From NCBI GenBank assembly GCA_002506105.1, contig DAWU01000055.1, forward strand, positions 1-34,168: a DNA stretch of 34,168 nt, written 5' to 3'. Each line of letters begins with the position of its first letter. Position 1 is the stretch's first letter. Origin of the DNA: Methanolinea sp. UBA275 (GTDB taxonomy: Archaea; Halobacteriota; Methanomicrobia; Methanomicrobiales; Methanospirillaceae). This document shows, in pieces, positions 1 through 7,975 of this stretch. Under the pieces are notes generated by a model that did no database searches, was not told the DNA's origin, and was given only the letters and a program-made list of their open reading frames with translations. The position numbers were made by a program, and so were the translations under genes.

Positions 1-374
1 CACGGGGAACCGTTACCTGAATATGAGTGAATTCGAGATACAGGTACCGGAGTCGAAATTGTCAATCTGCCCTGTGGATATTAGTGTTGAGTAATTCAAG
101 CAAGACGTGATAAACGCCGCCGCCCCCGAAGGGCGCCCCGGCGGCGGATCAATGGCCGTATTCATCAATTGGATAGATTCGAAAAGTTGCACTGGAAATG
201 GTGCATTGAGTTTTGGAATCGATTCGTTTGCTTTTTCTTGTAGTGTTGTCATGGCTAATGTACAGGATCGGGTTTTCGTTTTTACAGTAAATTCCTTACA
301 CTACCATTACACTCTGACAGACACACAGAATTGCGTATTTCACGGAGAAAAAGAAATTTCCGGTTGAATGGTTT
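1..374. other. Left-end stretch without a convincing gene
   Basis: I see no supported gene here. Two short overlapping open frames exist, one on each strand (13-252 minus, 79 codons; 107-367 plus, 86 codons). Neither has a recognisable domain, a Shine-Dalgarno sequence or protein-like composition. The main structure is the GC-rich inverted repeat at 117-147, listed separately. The stretch lies downstream of the minus-strand gene at 375-1280, so it may hold that gene's 3' end and intergenic debris, or the eroded end of an element outside the window. Confidence 0.5.
117..147. repeat. GC-rich inverted repeat (8-bp arms, 15-nt loop)
   Basis: The arms CCGCCGCC (117-124) and GGCGGCGG (140-147) are perfectly complementary. 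The loop contains a further 8-bp palindrome, GGGCGCCC (131-138). This 31-bp block is almost pure G+C in a neighbourhood near half G+C, so it stands out. It could be a hairpin of a transcript, a terminator without a T-run, or a relic of a mobile element; the sequence does not decide. Confidence 0.55.
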
Positions 375-1280
375 TTACTTCTTTTTACCGAGGCGCCACC
401 CCGTGAGAAGGCTAAGGATACACAATGCGGAAAGGATTACGAAGATGGAGGAAGGTTGGGTGGTTGGAGTCGGGGTGGGTGTCGTGGGAATTGCAGTTGG
501 CGGTGTGGTTGTTACCTGGGTTGTTGGCTGAGGGGTTGTGGGAGTTACGTCCACAAGCGTGAAGGCAACGAGTTCCACATTATCGATGTAACCCTCGGCG
601 TATGGCCCAAATGCATAATCCCCCCTTGTCGTGATTGCCAGGCGGTCCATGAAATAAAGATCTCGTCCTATCGTGACAAAATATCCCCACACAAAATTGC
701 CGGATTCCTTCTCGGTTACTTTGACATCAGCATTCTGGAGTTCCTTGTTGTATTTTACAGTGATGTGGTAGCTGACGTTCTCCTTAAATTCTACCGTGGT
801 GCATCCGGGCACCTCTCCGCAGTAAGACGAATAATAACTGGTCGCCTCGTGGAGCATATTGCTCTGGTCAATTACTCTTAGAGAAAAAAGGCGCCCATAT
901 TTTCCATTCTCTAATGATGAGAGGACATTTGTGCCCCTGGAAAAGTCCATCTCAGAACTGATCAGTCCGAAGCGGAATGCACTATTCTTGTTTGAGGTAA
1001 GAATGGTGACATCATAATCCAGGACAAACGACTGCCCGTTGTATTTGAAGGGAGTGAACGAAAAGCCATTCGTCCCGCCTTCTGTTTTGAAGTGATACAT
1101 TTCGAGGTCTGGATCCCAGAAATAGCGGGTAGGGCTGTTTGTAGTCCAGCCGGGATCCTGGGAAAAATCCGACTTATATAATGTCGTTTTTTCGGTTGCC
1201 TGAGCTCCCAGAGCATGGAATACGATCCCCGCACTGAAGATCATGACCAACAGGAGTGTGGTTATTCCTAATTTTGGCAT
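375..1280 (-). CDS. Secreted surface protein with Thr/Pro stalk and C-terminal membrane anchor
   Basis: 301 aa. Residues 1-28 look like a Sec signal peptide: a Lys near the start, a hydrophobic stretch, then Ala-Leu-Gly-Ala as a likely cleavage region. Residues about 30-235 form a beta-rich, aromatic-rich domain ending in a Gly-Tyr-Ile-Asp-Asn-Val pattern, typical of concanavalin-A/LamG-like jelly-roll folds (inference from pattern). A Thr/Pro-rich stalk follows (about 240-278), then one hydrophobic helix and a final GKKK, so the protein probably sits outside the cell on a C-terminal membrane anchor. The start is supported by GGAGA about 7 nt upstream, and a possible TATA (CTATATTT) lies near 1397-1404 on the minus strand. 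Ligand or enzymatic role is unknown; I see no catalytic motif. Confidence 0.8.
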   Translation of the reverse strand: MPKLGITTLLLVMIFSAGIVFHALGAQATEKTTLYKSDFSQDPGWTTNSPTRYFWDPDLEMYHFKTEGGTNGFSFTPFKYNGQSFVLDYDVTILTSNKNSAFRFGLISSEMDFSRGTNVLSSLENGKYGRLFSLRVIDQSNMLHEATSYYSSYCGEVPGCTTVEFKENVSYHITVKYNKELQNADVKVTEKESGNFVWGYFVTIGRDLYFMDRLAITTRGDYAFGPYAEGYIDNVELVAFTLVDVTPTTPQPTTQVTTTPPTAIPTTPTPTPTTQPSSIFVILSALCILSLLTGWRLGKKK

Positions 1281-1596
1281 GGCAATTCTCCTAACTAAAT
1301 GATATGCTCCTCCTCAGTGTTCAGGGGAGGATCCTGGCGGGTGGTGAAAGGATATGGATCTGGCGAATCAGTCAGTTCCTCTATTGGGAGAGAAATATAG
1401 GTTTTCTCTTTTAATTACATATCGTAATAACCCTTGCCCGATCATAATGGGTTCCTTGTGCTAGAGTGGTACAGCAGTGCCTTCATGAAATGGATTTTCC
1501 AAATTTTCCAAAAAAAACAAGCAATATAATAAATATTCAAGGCATACATGGAGTATAAGGGGTAAAATTACGCGTGTTTTTCAATAGCATTCTTGC
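1281..1596. promoter_or_regulatory. Divergent intergenic region with promoters for both flanking genes
   Basis: No gene is seen in this 316-bp AT-rich region between the divergent genes at 1280 (-) and 1609 (+). The plus-strand promoter is probably the AT-rich box at 1524-1536, whose predicted start of transcription near 1555 would give a leader of about 50 nt. The minus-strand promoter is probably CTATATTT at 1404-1397. A 9-bp unit, ATTTTCCAA, occurs twice in tandem at 1494-1511, upstream of the plus-strand TATA box, where an activator or BRE-flanking site could sit; its role is not known. Confidence 0.45.
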
Positions 1597-1608
1597 ATGG
1601 GGGGTCTG

Positions 1609-4600
1609 ATGGACGGCCAGATTTTTTACAACCGCGGTGTTGCCTTTCATAAAAAAGGGATGTTTGACGAGGCCATTGCGGATTATTCACGTTCCATTGA
1701 GATCAATCCGGCAGATGCTGAAGCATACCACAACAGGGGGGTAGCCCGGGCAGGGAAGAGGGATTATACCGGGGCGATAGAGGATTATCATATTGCAATT
1801 CGCCTTAACCCCCACTTCACCGAGGCGTATTATAACCGCGGTGTGGCTTTCGCGCTCCTTCATCGCCCTGAACAGGCCATACGGGAATTTTCCACCGCGC
1901 TTGAATCTGATCCCGATTTTACTGAGGCCTATTATAACAGGGGCCTTGAGTATACACGGCTTGGAGAGGACGACCTGGCGCTCGCAGACTTTTCAAAAGC
2001 CCTCCAGCTTGATCCCAAGTATGCAGCGGCATACAACAACCGCGGTGTGATCTTCGGCAGAAAAGGGCAGCATGAGGATGCCATCGCAGAGTATTCACGA
2101 GCATTCGAGATTGATCCGACATCTACCGAATCGCTCTTTAACCGAGGGCTGGAATTTTCACGGCTTGGCAAGTATGATGATGCTGTTGCAGATTACACGC
2201 GTGCGCTGGAACTCTACCCTGGAAATACTGACATCCTCTATAACCGGGGAATCGTGTTTGGGAAGATGGGACAGTCAGAAGCGGCCATTGCGGACTACCT
2301 CGCATGCATCGAGAAAAATCCCCTGTCTGCCGAAGCCTACAACAATCTGGGAGTCGAGTACAGCAATCTTGGGCTTATCGACACCTCGCTTGAAAACTAT
2401 GCGAAGGCAATCGAGATTAATCCGAGGTTTGTCGAAGCGTACAACAACAGGGGTGTCCTTTACAACCGGCTCGGCAGGTATGATGAGGCTATCATAGAAT
2501 TCTCCCGGGCAATTGATATCTTCAACGAGATAACCGGTGAGCCGGCGCCGGCACAGCCGGAGGCATCACCCGCGGTGGAAACGCAAATTCCCGGGCCCAC
2601 CGGGCCAACCCCTGAAGGAAACGCAACCGTTGAGGAGAAACCCGGCAAGGTGGACGATTACCAGGTAAGTGTACCTGATGGGGAACCCCAGGATCTGGCA
2701 ATCCTCAATCTTTCGAAGGAGATCAGACAGACCCCCGACGATCCCGAACTGTACAACGCCCGCGGACTGGAATATTCCCGGCTCGGGGCGTCCGAAAAAG
2801 CGATAGAAGATTATTCGAGGGCAATCGATATTGATCCCGGATTCATCGAGGCCTATTATAACAGGGGAAATGAATTTGATCGCATTGGAAAGGTCGAAGA
2901 GGCGATCAATGACTACACAAACGCCCTGAAGATCAATCCCCAGTATGCCGAGGCCTGCCTCATGCGGGGGAACAAATACCAGGAATCCGGCATGTCTGAC
3001 AAGGCGATATCCGAATACACCAAGGCTCTCGAGATCAATCCCGGATTCCCTGAAGCACTCTATTATCGCGGCCGTGAATTCTCCCGGCTCGGTCTCTCCG
3101 ACATGGCGGTGCGGGATTTTTCGAGGGCACTCGAAGTAAAACCCGGGTATATTGAGGTCCTCCTTTGCAGGGGAAAGGAGTATGAAAAAAAAGGGCTTTC
3201 CGATCAGGCCATCGCCGATTATTCGTCAGCTCTCTCTCATGATCCCACCAGAAAGGAACCATACCTGTTCCGGGGAATCCTGTATGCTCAGGCACGGAGA
3301 AGTGATGATGCGTTCTCTGACTTCAGCAGGGCAATAGTCCTGGACCCCGCATACAGGGAAGCATATTTCCAACGTGCCTCCCTGAACCGCCAGGAGGGCA
3401 GGTACGAACAGGCAATCGCTGATTATTCCCGGGTGATCGAGCAAAACCCTGATGATACTGATGCCTGGCTGCAGCGGGGTCTGGCGCATTGTTTGCTTGA
3501 TCACATAGATGAAGCAATCGCTGACTTCTCCCGCGTACTGGAAATGGACTCTGCGAACTTTGCAGCGCTGTACCACCGGGGACAGTTGCTGGGCCGTTCG
3601 GAAAAGTCGGCAGAAGCGCTCGACGACCTTTCACGGGCTATCCATATTCATTCCTCATCCAGTGATGCGTATATTGCCCGTGCTGCCGAGTATGGTCGGA
3701 TGGGTAAGTATGAAGAGGCAACCTCGGACCTCGCCAGGGCTATCGAACTCAAACCAGGGGACGACACCCTGTTTTATACCATGGGCCTCATGCATGACAG
3801 AATGGGGATGACAGAGGCAGCCATCGCAGACTTCACGAATGCAATTTCGCACAATCCCGGGAACGAGAAGGCGTATAATAACCGTGGAAACGGATACGCC
3901 GCTCTTGGACAGTTCAACGAGGCTGTTGCAGATTTCACGAGAGCAATCGAGCTGAACCCGGGCAATGCGACCGCGTACTACAACAGGGGTATAGAATACG
4001 GGGAGAGGGGGATGCTTGACCAGGCCATTGCTGACCTCGGGCAGGCAATTGTCTTGAAACCCGATCTCGGTGAGGCATATTATAACCGGGGAGTCGCGTT
4101 CCATAAGCAGGGAATGCTTGAAGAAGCGATTGCGGATTATACCAAAGCACTCGAGTTACAACCTGACAACGAGAAAGCGTATAACAACCGTGGCAATGCA
4201 CACGCGGGTAAAGGATTGATCGATGATGCGATTGCAGATTTTTCACGGGTGATTGCGCTCAATCCGGACAGCCCTACTGCGTACTATAATCGTGGTATTG
4301 AATATGGAAAGAAGGGGCTCATAGACCAGGCGATGGAGGACTTCTCACGGGCCATCGAGATCAAGCCCGACCTTGCTGAAGCATACTACAACCGTGGTGT
4401 CGCATACCAGAGGGTCGAGCGTCTCGATGAAGCGATTGCAGATTATACCCGGACAATCGAATATTCCCAGAAGAACGAGAAAGCCTGGAACAACCGTGGG
4501 AATGCCTACGCCGCAAAGGGAATGTATAACGAGGCTATTGCCGATTTCACCCGGGCCATCGAGATCAATCCCGAGAATCCCACTGCATACTACAACCGTG

Positions 4601-4947
4601 GGATAGAGTACGGCAAGAAGGGATTGACCGACGAGGCAATATCCGACTTCAGAAAATCTGTCGAGCTGAAACCTGACCTCGCCGAGGCATATTATAACAT
4701 GGGGAATATTTACTACAACCGCAACCAGAGCGAGGAGTCGATTCGAGAATTCGATCGGGCTCTCTCAATTCACCGGGATTATGCGAGGGCTTACCTGAAC
4801 AAAGCGCTTGCATGCGAGAAGCTCTCGCGCATCGATGATGCGCGATCAGCATATGAAGGATTCCTTCGATCCGCACGGCACGAATCAAAGGAACTGGTTG
4901 ATTTCGTATCTCAGAGACTCCGTGACCTTTCTTTGAGAGGACACTGA
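1609..4947 (+). CDS. Giant tetratricopeptide repeat protein (about 30 TPR units)
   Basis: About 1112 aa, almost entirely 34-residue TPR units of the AYYNRG / G.xDEAIADYSRAIEINP type. I count nine units, then a 70-residue Pro/Glu-rich linker with weaker repeat character (DNA about 2533-2742), then 21 more units and a short helical C-terminus. There is no signal peptide or membrane segment, so it is probably a cytoplasmic protein-interaction scaffold; partners are unknown. ATG 1609 is preferred because a G-rich Shine-Dalgarno-like run lies a few bases upstream; ATG 1597 in the same frame has none. The gene is convergent with the pilin locus and ends in a T-run. The last nine full units follow a three-unit super-repeat (see findings). 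The apparent DNA periodicity is due to the protein repeat and is not a CRISPR array. Confidence 0.95.
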   Translation: MDGQIFYNRGVAFHKKGMFDEAIADYSRSIEINPADAEAYHNRGVARAGKRDYTGAIEDYHIAIRLNPHFTEAYYNRGVAFALLHRPEQAIREFSTALESDPDFTEAYYNRGLEYTRLGEDDLALADFSKALQLDPKYAAAYNNRGVIFGRKGQHEDAIAEYSRAFEIDPTSTESLFNRGLEFSRLGKYDDAVADYTRALELYPGNTDILYNRGIVFGKMGQSEAAIADYLACIEKNPLSAEAYNNLGVEYSNLGLIDTSLENYAKAIEINPRFVEAYNNRGVLYNRLGRYDEAIIEFSRAIDIFNEITGEPAPAQPEASPAVETQIPGPTGPTPEGNATVEEKPGKVDDYQVSVPDGEPQDLAILNLSKEIRQTPDDPELYNARGLEYSRLGASEKAIEDYSRAIDIDPGFIEAYYNRGNEFDRIGKVEEAINDYTNALKINPQYAEACLMRGNKYQESGMSDKAISEYTKALEINPGFPEALYYRGREFSRLGLSDMAVRDFSRALEVKPGYIEVLLCRGKEYEKKGLSDQAIADYSSALSHDPTRKEPYLFRGILYAQARRSDDAFSDFSRAIVLDPAYREAYFQRASLNRQEGRYEQAIADYSRVIEQNPDDTDAWLQRGLAHCLLDHIDEAIADFSRVLEMDSANFAALYHRGQLLGRSEKSAEALDDLSRAIHIHSSSSDAYIARAAEYGRMGKYEEATSDLARAIELKPGDDTLFYTMGLMHDRMGMTEAAIADFTNAISHNPGNEKAYNNRGNGYAALGQFNEAVADFTRAIELNPGNATAYYNRGIEYGERGMLDQAIADLGQAIVLKPDLGEAYYNRGVAFHKQGMLEEAIADYTKALELQPDNEKAYNNRGNAHAGKGLIDDAIADFSRVIALNPDSPTAYYNRGIEYGKKGLIDQAMEDFSRAIEIKPDLAEAYYNRGVAYQRVERLDEAIADYTRTIEYSQKNEKAWNNRGNAYAAKGMYNEAIADFTRAIEINPENPTAYYNRGIEYGKKGLTDEAISDFRKSVELKPDLAEAYYNMGNIYYNRNQSEESIREFDRALSIHRDYARAYLNKALACEKLSRIDDARSAYEGFLRSARHESKELVDFVSQRLRDLSLRGH

Positions 4948-4967
4948 TTTTTTTTCAACAAAAAAAG
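4948..4967. terminator. Convergent oligo-T terminators
   Basis: A run of eight T directly after the TPR gene's stop serves the plus strand. A run of seven A (oligo-T on the minus strand, 4961-4967) serves the pilin-locus transcript ending at 4981. Oligo-T tracts are the usual intrinsic termination signal in archaea, so this 20-bp spacer probably separates the two transcripts. Confidence 0.65.
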
Positions 4968-4980
4968 GATTTCGCCGTGT

Positions 4981-6558
4981 TCACGTGAAGGTGAAGGACT
5001 GGGCCCCACCCTTGAAGGCAAGCGAGCTCTGCTTGACCACGAGGCTCATGTGACCCGGGGTGAATTCGCCGATATTCCTGATGGTAATCTGTTGCGATGA
5101 GGAAGGCAGAACTCTGCCACCATTGATGAAGAGGACCGTTGTCGAGTCACCCGGGGGGATAACAAGGCTCAGGGTGGAATGCAGCCCTGCATACGAAGGC
5201 ACATTGATGCCCCCTGCAAGGCCGCTCCGGACGAGGTTTCCATTCACATACATCCGAACCGCGTCGAAACGGAAGTCGGTGATCCCAAGGGCGTTTGCAT
5301 CTATGACCCCGCTCTGGGTATTGTCGACAAAGATCTGCACGGTGTCCCCCTGTGAGAAGGAATAGGTGGACCCGGCAACCTTGATCCACCCTCCCTCACC
5401 GGTCACAATGAACTGGAGGTATCCCGGCAACAATGTCCCCATCCGGCTGCCTGTGAGGTAGATCTCTCCCATTTCAGGGGAGGTGACCCGAACTGCCGTG
5501 CTCTGTATCCGGGTATTGTACCCGTACTGGTTCCCGACGGTCAGTGCCACGTCATAGACCCCCGCTTTTGTATAGGTGTGAACCGGGGACTGGTCGTGAG
5601 AGAGAGTCCCATCACCGAAGTCCCAGGAGTAACTTGTGGGTAATCCGGTTGAGAGGTCATTGAACTGGACCACGAGCGGAACAGTGCCTTCAGTGGGGAC
5701 CGCGGTAAACTGGGCAGCCGGGAGGGTTCCTGCCGAGATGTAATTAGCCTCGGTCTTCTGGCTTGTGCCATAGAGGTTCCTGACAGTGAGGGAGACAGGA
5801 TACGACCCTGCGGTTTTGTAGGAGTAGACTGGTGCACGTTCTGTCGAGGTTCCTCCATCTCCAAAGTTCCACTGCCATGAGGTAGGGGCGCCACTGCTCG
5901 TGTCGATAAACTGGACCACAAGCGGAAGCTGGCCGGCCCGTGGATCTGCGGTGAAACTTGCCTTTGGCGGCTGCGGGGCAACCGGGCCTGATGGAATTGT
6001 TGCGATACCTGATGCCGCTGTCGGCGAGGTCTCTACAGGGATTATTCCTGCACCCGTGGTCGTACCAGCAGTGACGGTTGCAACAGGAGAAGCCGCGGTG
6101 GTTATCGGGATGGGGGTGTCCTGCACCGGGGCTGCTTCGTCAGAGTAGACCAGCATCTCTCCCTTTCCTCCCCTGTAGATCACCTGCACGAGGGAGGGGA
6201 TTCCTGCCCCGTCGTACTGGATCCGAAGGGTCTTTCCCGGTGTCCAGGGCCAGTCCTGGGCATGGAGGAAGGAGATTGACGATGCAGGTATCTCCTGGCC
6301 ATTGATCTTGACCACTGTATTCCCCTTCTGGAGGGGATCTCCGCCATCATGATAGAGGTAGACAACGTTTCCCGACCTTTCGATGTTGGCCGAAAACTGG
6401 GGTACAACGTCCGGCTGGGGAGGGAAGAAGATCATCACCATCACCATGACTGCGATGATGATCACCACCGCTGCAACCAGAGCCAGTATGATATTCCTTG
6501 AGATTGCCGATTCCCGATCCATTCTGCTCCACTCGAAAAATTCACTCGAATCCTTCAC
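4981..6558 (-). CDS. Pilin-like, two-PKD surface protein with shared C-terminal domain
   Basis: 525 aa. Residues 22-45 are a long hydrophobic helix in pilin position, but the usual SExxG signature after the cleavage site is not recognisable (SAISRNIIL instead). Residues about 66-140 resemble the mature part of the neighbouring pilin: HxGGDxL, then a VxIN strand and a VIYxG strand. A Thr/Pro/Ala linker follows (about 141-197), then two PKD domains (about 199-276 and 281-359, each with a W-x-F-GDG core), then a C-terminal domain (about 363-525) shared with the two genes upstream. It is probably anchored outside the cell or built into a pilus-like fibre (inference). A TATA box at 6597-6590 supports a short leader to ATG 6558; ATG 6522 has a better GGAG Shine-Dalgarno sequence and would give a pilin-like N-terminus, so the start is uncertain. 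Confidence 0.85.
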   Translation of the reverse strand: MKDSSEFFEWSRMDRESAISRNIILALVAAVVIIIAVMVMVMIFFPPQPDVVPQFSANIERSGNVVYLYHDGGDPLQKGNTVVKINGQEIPASSISFLHAQDWPWTPGKTLRIQYDGAGIPSLVQVIYRGGKGEMLVYSDEAAPVQDTPIPITTAASPVATVTAGTTTGAGIIPVETSPTAASGIATIPSGPVAPQPPKASFTADPRAGQLPLVVQFIDTSSGAPTSWQWNFGDGGTSTERAPVYSYKTAGSYPVSLTVRNLYGTSQKTEANYISAGTLPAAQFTAVPTEGTVPLVVQFNDLSTGLPTSYSWDFGDGTLSHDQSPVHTYTKAGVYDVALTVGNQYGYNTRIQSTAVRVTSPEMGEIYLTGSRMGTLLPGYLQFIVTGEGGWIKVAGSTYSFSQGDTVQIFVDNTQSGVIDANALGITDFRFDAVRMYVNGNLVRSGLAGGINVPSYAGLHSTLSLVIPPGDSTTVLFINGGRVLPSSSQQITIRNIGEFTPGHMSLVVKQSSLAFKGGAQSFTFT

Positions 6559-6589
6559 GGAAAAGGCTGCTAACCCTTCCCGATCTGGT

Positions 6590-6597
6590 ATTTAAAT
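6590..6597 (-). promoter_or_regulatory. TATA box of the 4981-6558 gene
   Basis: On the minus strand the sequence reads ATTTAAATA, centred about 35 nt upstream of ATG 6558. The expected transcription start is near 6566. This suggests that the last gene of the pilin locus has its own promoter inside the 169-bp spacer following the 409-aa gene. Confidence 0.55.
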
Positions 6598-6727
6598 TTC
6601 ATCTCTCCTGACTCTATATCAATCTATCCCCAAAAACGGCATATTTTTTGCGGGAATGCATGAAAGAACCCATCTACCGGACCATTGTGGAAAAAAATGA
6701 ACTCAGGTCCGTGTAATGCATGAATGC

Positions 6728-7957
6728 CTAGAGGGTCTGGTATGAGGTGATGGCTCCCTGGAACGTGGTTGAGGCAGGCGAGGAACAGTCGAGTGACATG
6801 ACCCCCGACTGACCTGGGCGGAGCGATGTCAGGATGACCGCAGAATCATTCCAGGAAGGGGCGATCGGCGCCGCATTTTCAAGGATCTGGAGATCGCCCA
6901 CTCCCCCCTCCAGGACAAGATCGAGGCTTGAGAGGAGATCATCATAGCCGCGGATGGTAACCTCATGTACCCCTCCGGCAGCAGTCTCCCTCCCGTCAAC
7001 GAACATTACAACACTGTCGAATGAAAATGCAAGGATTGCACCATCCCTGATCGAGACCTTCCCTTTCCCGTCTCCCTCAACAACCAGACGGACCCGTGAT
7101 CCCTCGGGGAGATTGATTGCCTGCCCGGCAATCTTGATCGAGGAACCTGGTTGTGCGATTGAACATTCGATGAAACCTCCCGGAGAGATTCTACCATCCC
7201 GCCCCGATTTGATGGCAACATCTCTTGCCTCCGCAGGGGTGACAGTGATGTACCCCTGGCTTATCCGGGTGTGAGTACCCAGACTGTTCTGCACCGAAAG
7301 GCTAACCTGGTAACTTCCTTCCCTGGTATACGTATGGCGTGGATTCTGAAGCGTTGAGGTTACTCCATCACCGAATGACCAGTCCCATTTCTCGGGTATT
7401 CCCGTGGAAGTGTCGGTGAACCTGACCGTCAGGGGAACCGGGCCGGTCCTGGGTGTTGCATCAAACGAGGTGACAGGGACTCCAGCGAAGGGTGTGACCG
7501 TTGGTGTGGGTGATGGAGTAGGAGGGGAGGTGGTCAATGTGGGGGTTGGGGTTTCTGGTACGGTGGGAATTTCAATCTGCGGTTCGATCTCTGTATAGAG
7601 TAGTTCAACCGGGATATTTTTTTGATGGTAAATGATCCGGACTGTCTGGAGAGAGCCTGACGGTGTATAGGGTAAAGCGATGACCTCACCTATGGACCAG
7701 GGGCAGCTGGCGAGACTATCCGGGGGAATTGCAACCTCTTCCTCATTCAACTGGACAGTGACCAGGCCGCACTGGAGTGATTCTCCTCCCGTGTGGGCAA
7801 CGAGGATCTGATTCCCGGTGGCGGTAAGATTGAACTGTGTGGTGGTCCGGGATTCCGGGACGGTGATGAGGGAGATGCCCAGTGCAATGAGGATGACTAT
7901 GGCTATGACGATCAGGGCTGCGATGATTGCTGTCCGTTGGAATTCGGATAGGGTCAT
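6728..7957 (-). CDS. Pilin-like, one-PKD surface protein with shared C-terminal domain
   Basis: 409 aa. The N-terminus starts almost directly with a hydrophobic helix (residues 8-31) preceded by only seven residues; an SE pair is present (residues 4-5) but the Gly of the class III pilin signal is absent. Residues about 45-122 match the pilin-like module of its neighbours (AHTGGESL, then WSIG, then VRIIY). A Thr/Pro linker (about 130-158) leads to one PKD domain (about 160-241, W-S-F-GDG core) and the shared C-terminal domain (about 244-409, FSFDSVVMFVDG core). It follows the 570-aa gene by 18 bp with no clear Shine-Dalgarno sequence, so it is probably co-transcribed. Function is inferred as an extracytoplasmic, fibre-associated protein. 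Confidence 0.85.
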   Translation of the reverse strand: MTLSEFQRTAIIAALIVIAIVILIALGISLITVPESRTTTQFNLTATGNQILVAHTGGESLQCGLVTVQLNEEEVAIPPDSLASCPWSIGEVIALPYTPSGSLQTVRIIYHQKNIPVELLYTEIEPQIEIPTVPETPTPTLTTSPPTPSPTPTVTPFAGVPVTSFDATPRTGPVPLTVRFTDTSTGIPEKWDWSFGDGVTSTLQNPRHTYTREGSYQVSLSVQNSLGTHTRISQGYITVTPAEARDVAIKSGRDGRISPGGFIECSIAQPGSSIKIAGQAINLPEGSRVRLVVEGDGKGKVSIRDGAILAFSFDSVVMFVDGRETAAGGVHEVTIRGYDDLLSSLDLVLEGGVGDLQILENAAPIAPSWNDSAVILTSLRPGQSGVMSLDCSSPASTTFQGAITSYQTL

Positions 7958-7975
7958 GAAAAGAAGGAAAATTAA

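Noticed and set aside
1609..4947. Regular DNA repeats of about 102 bp suggesting a CRISPR or satellite array
   Set aside because: The period is exactly one 34-residue TPR unit in an open frame, and copies differ at third codon positions, so it is a coding repeat.
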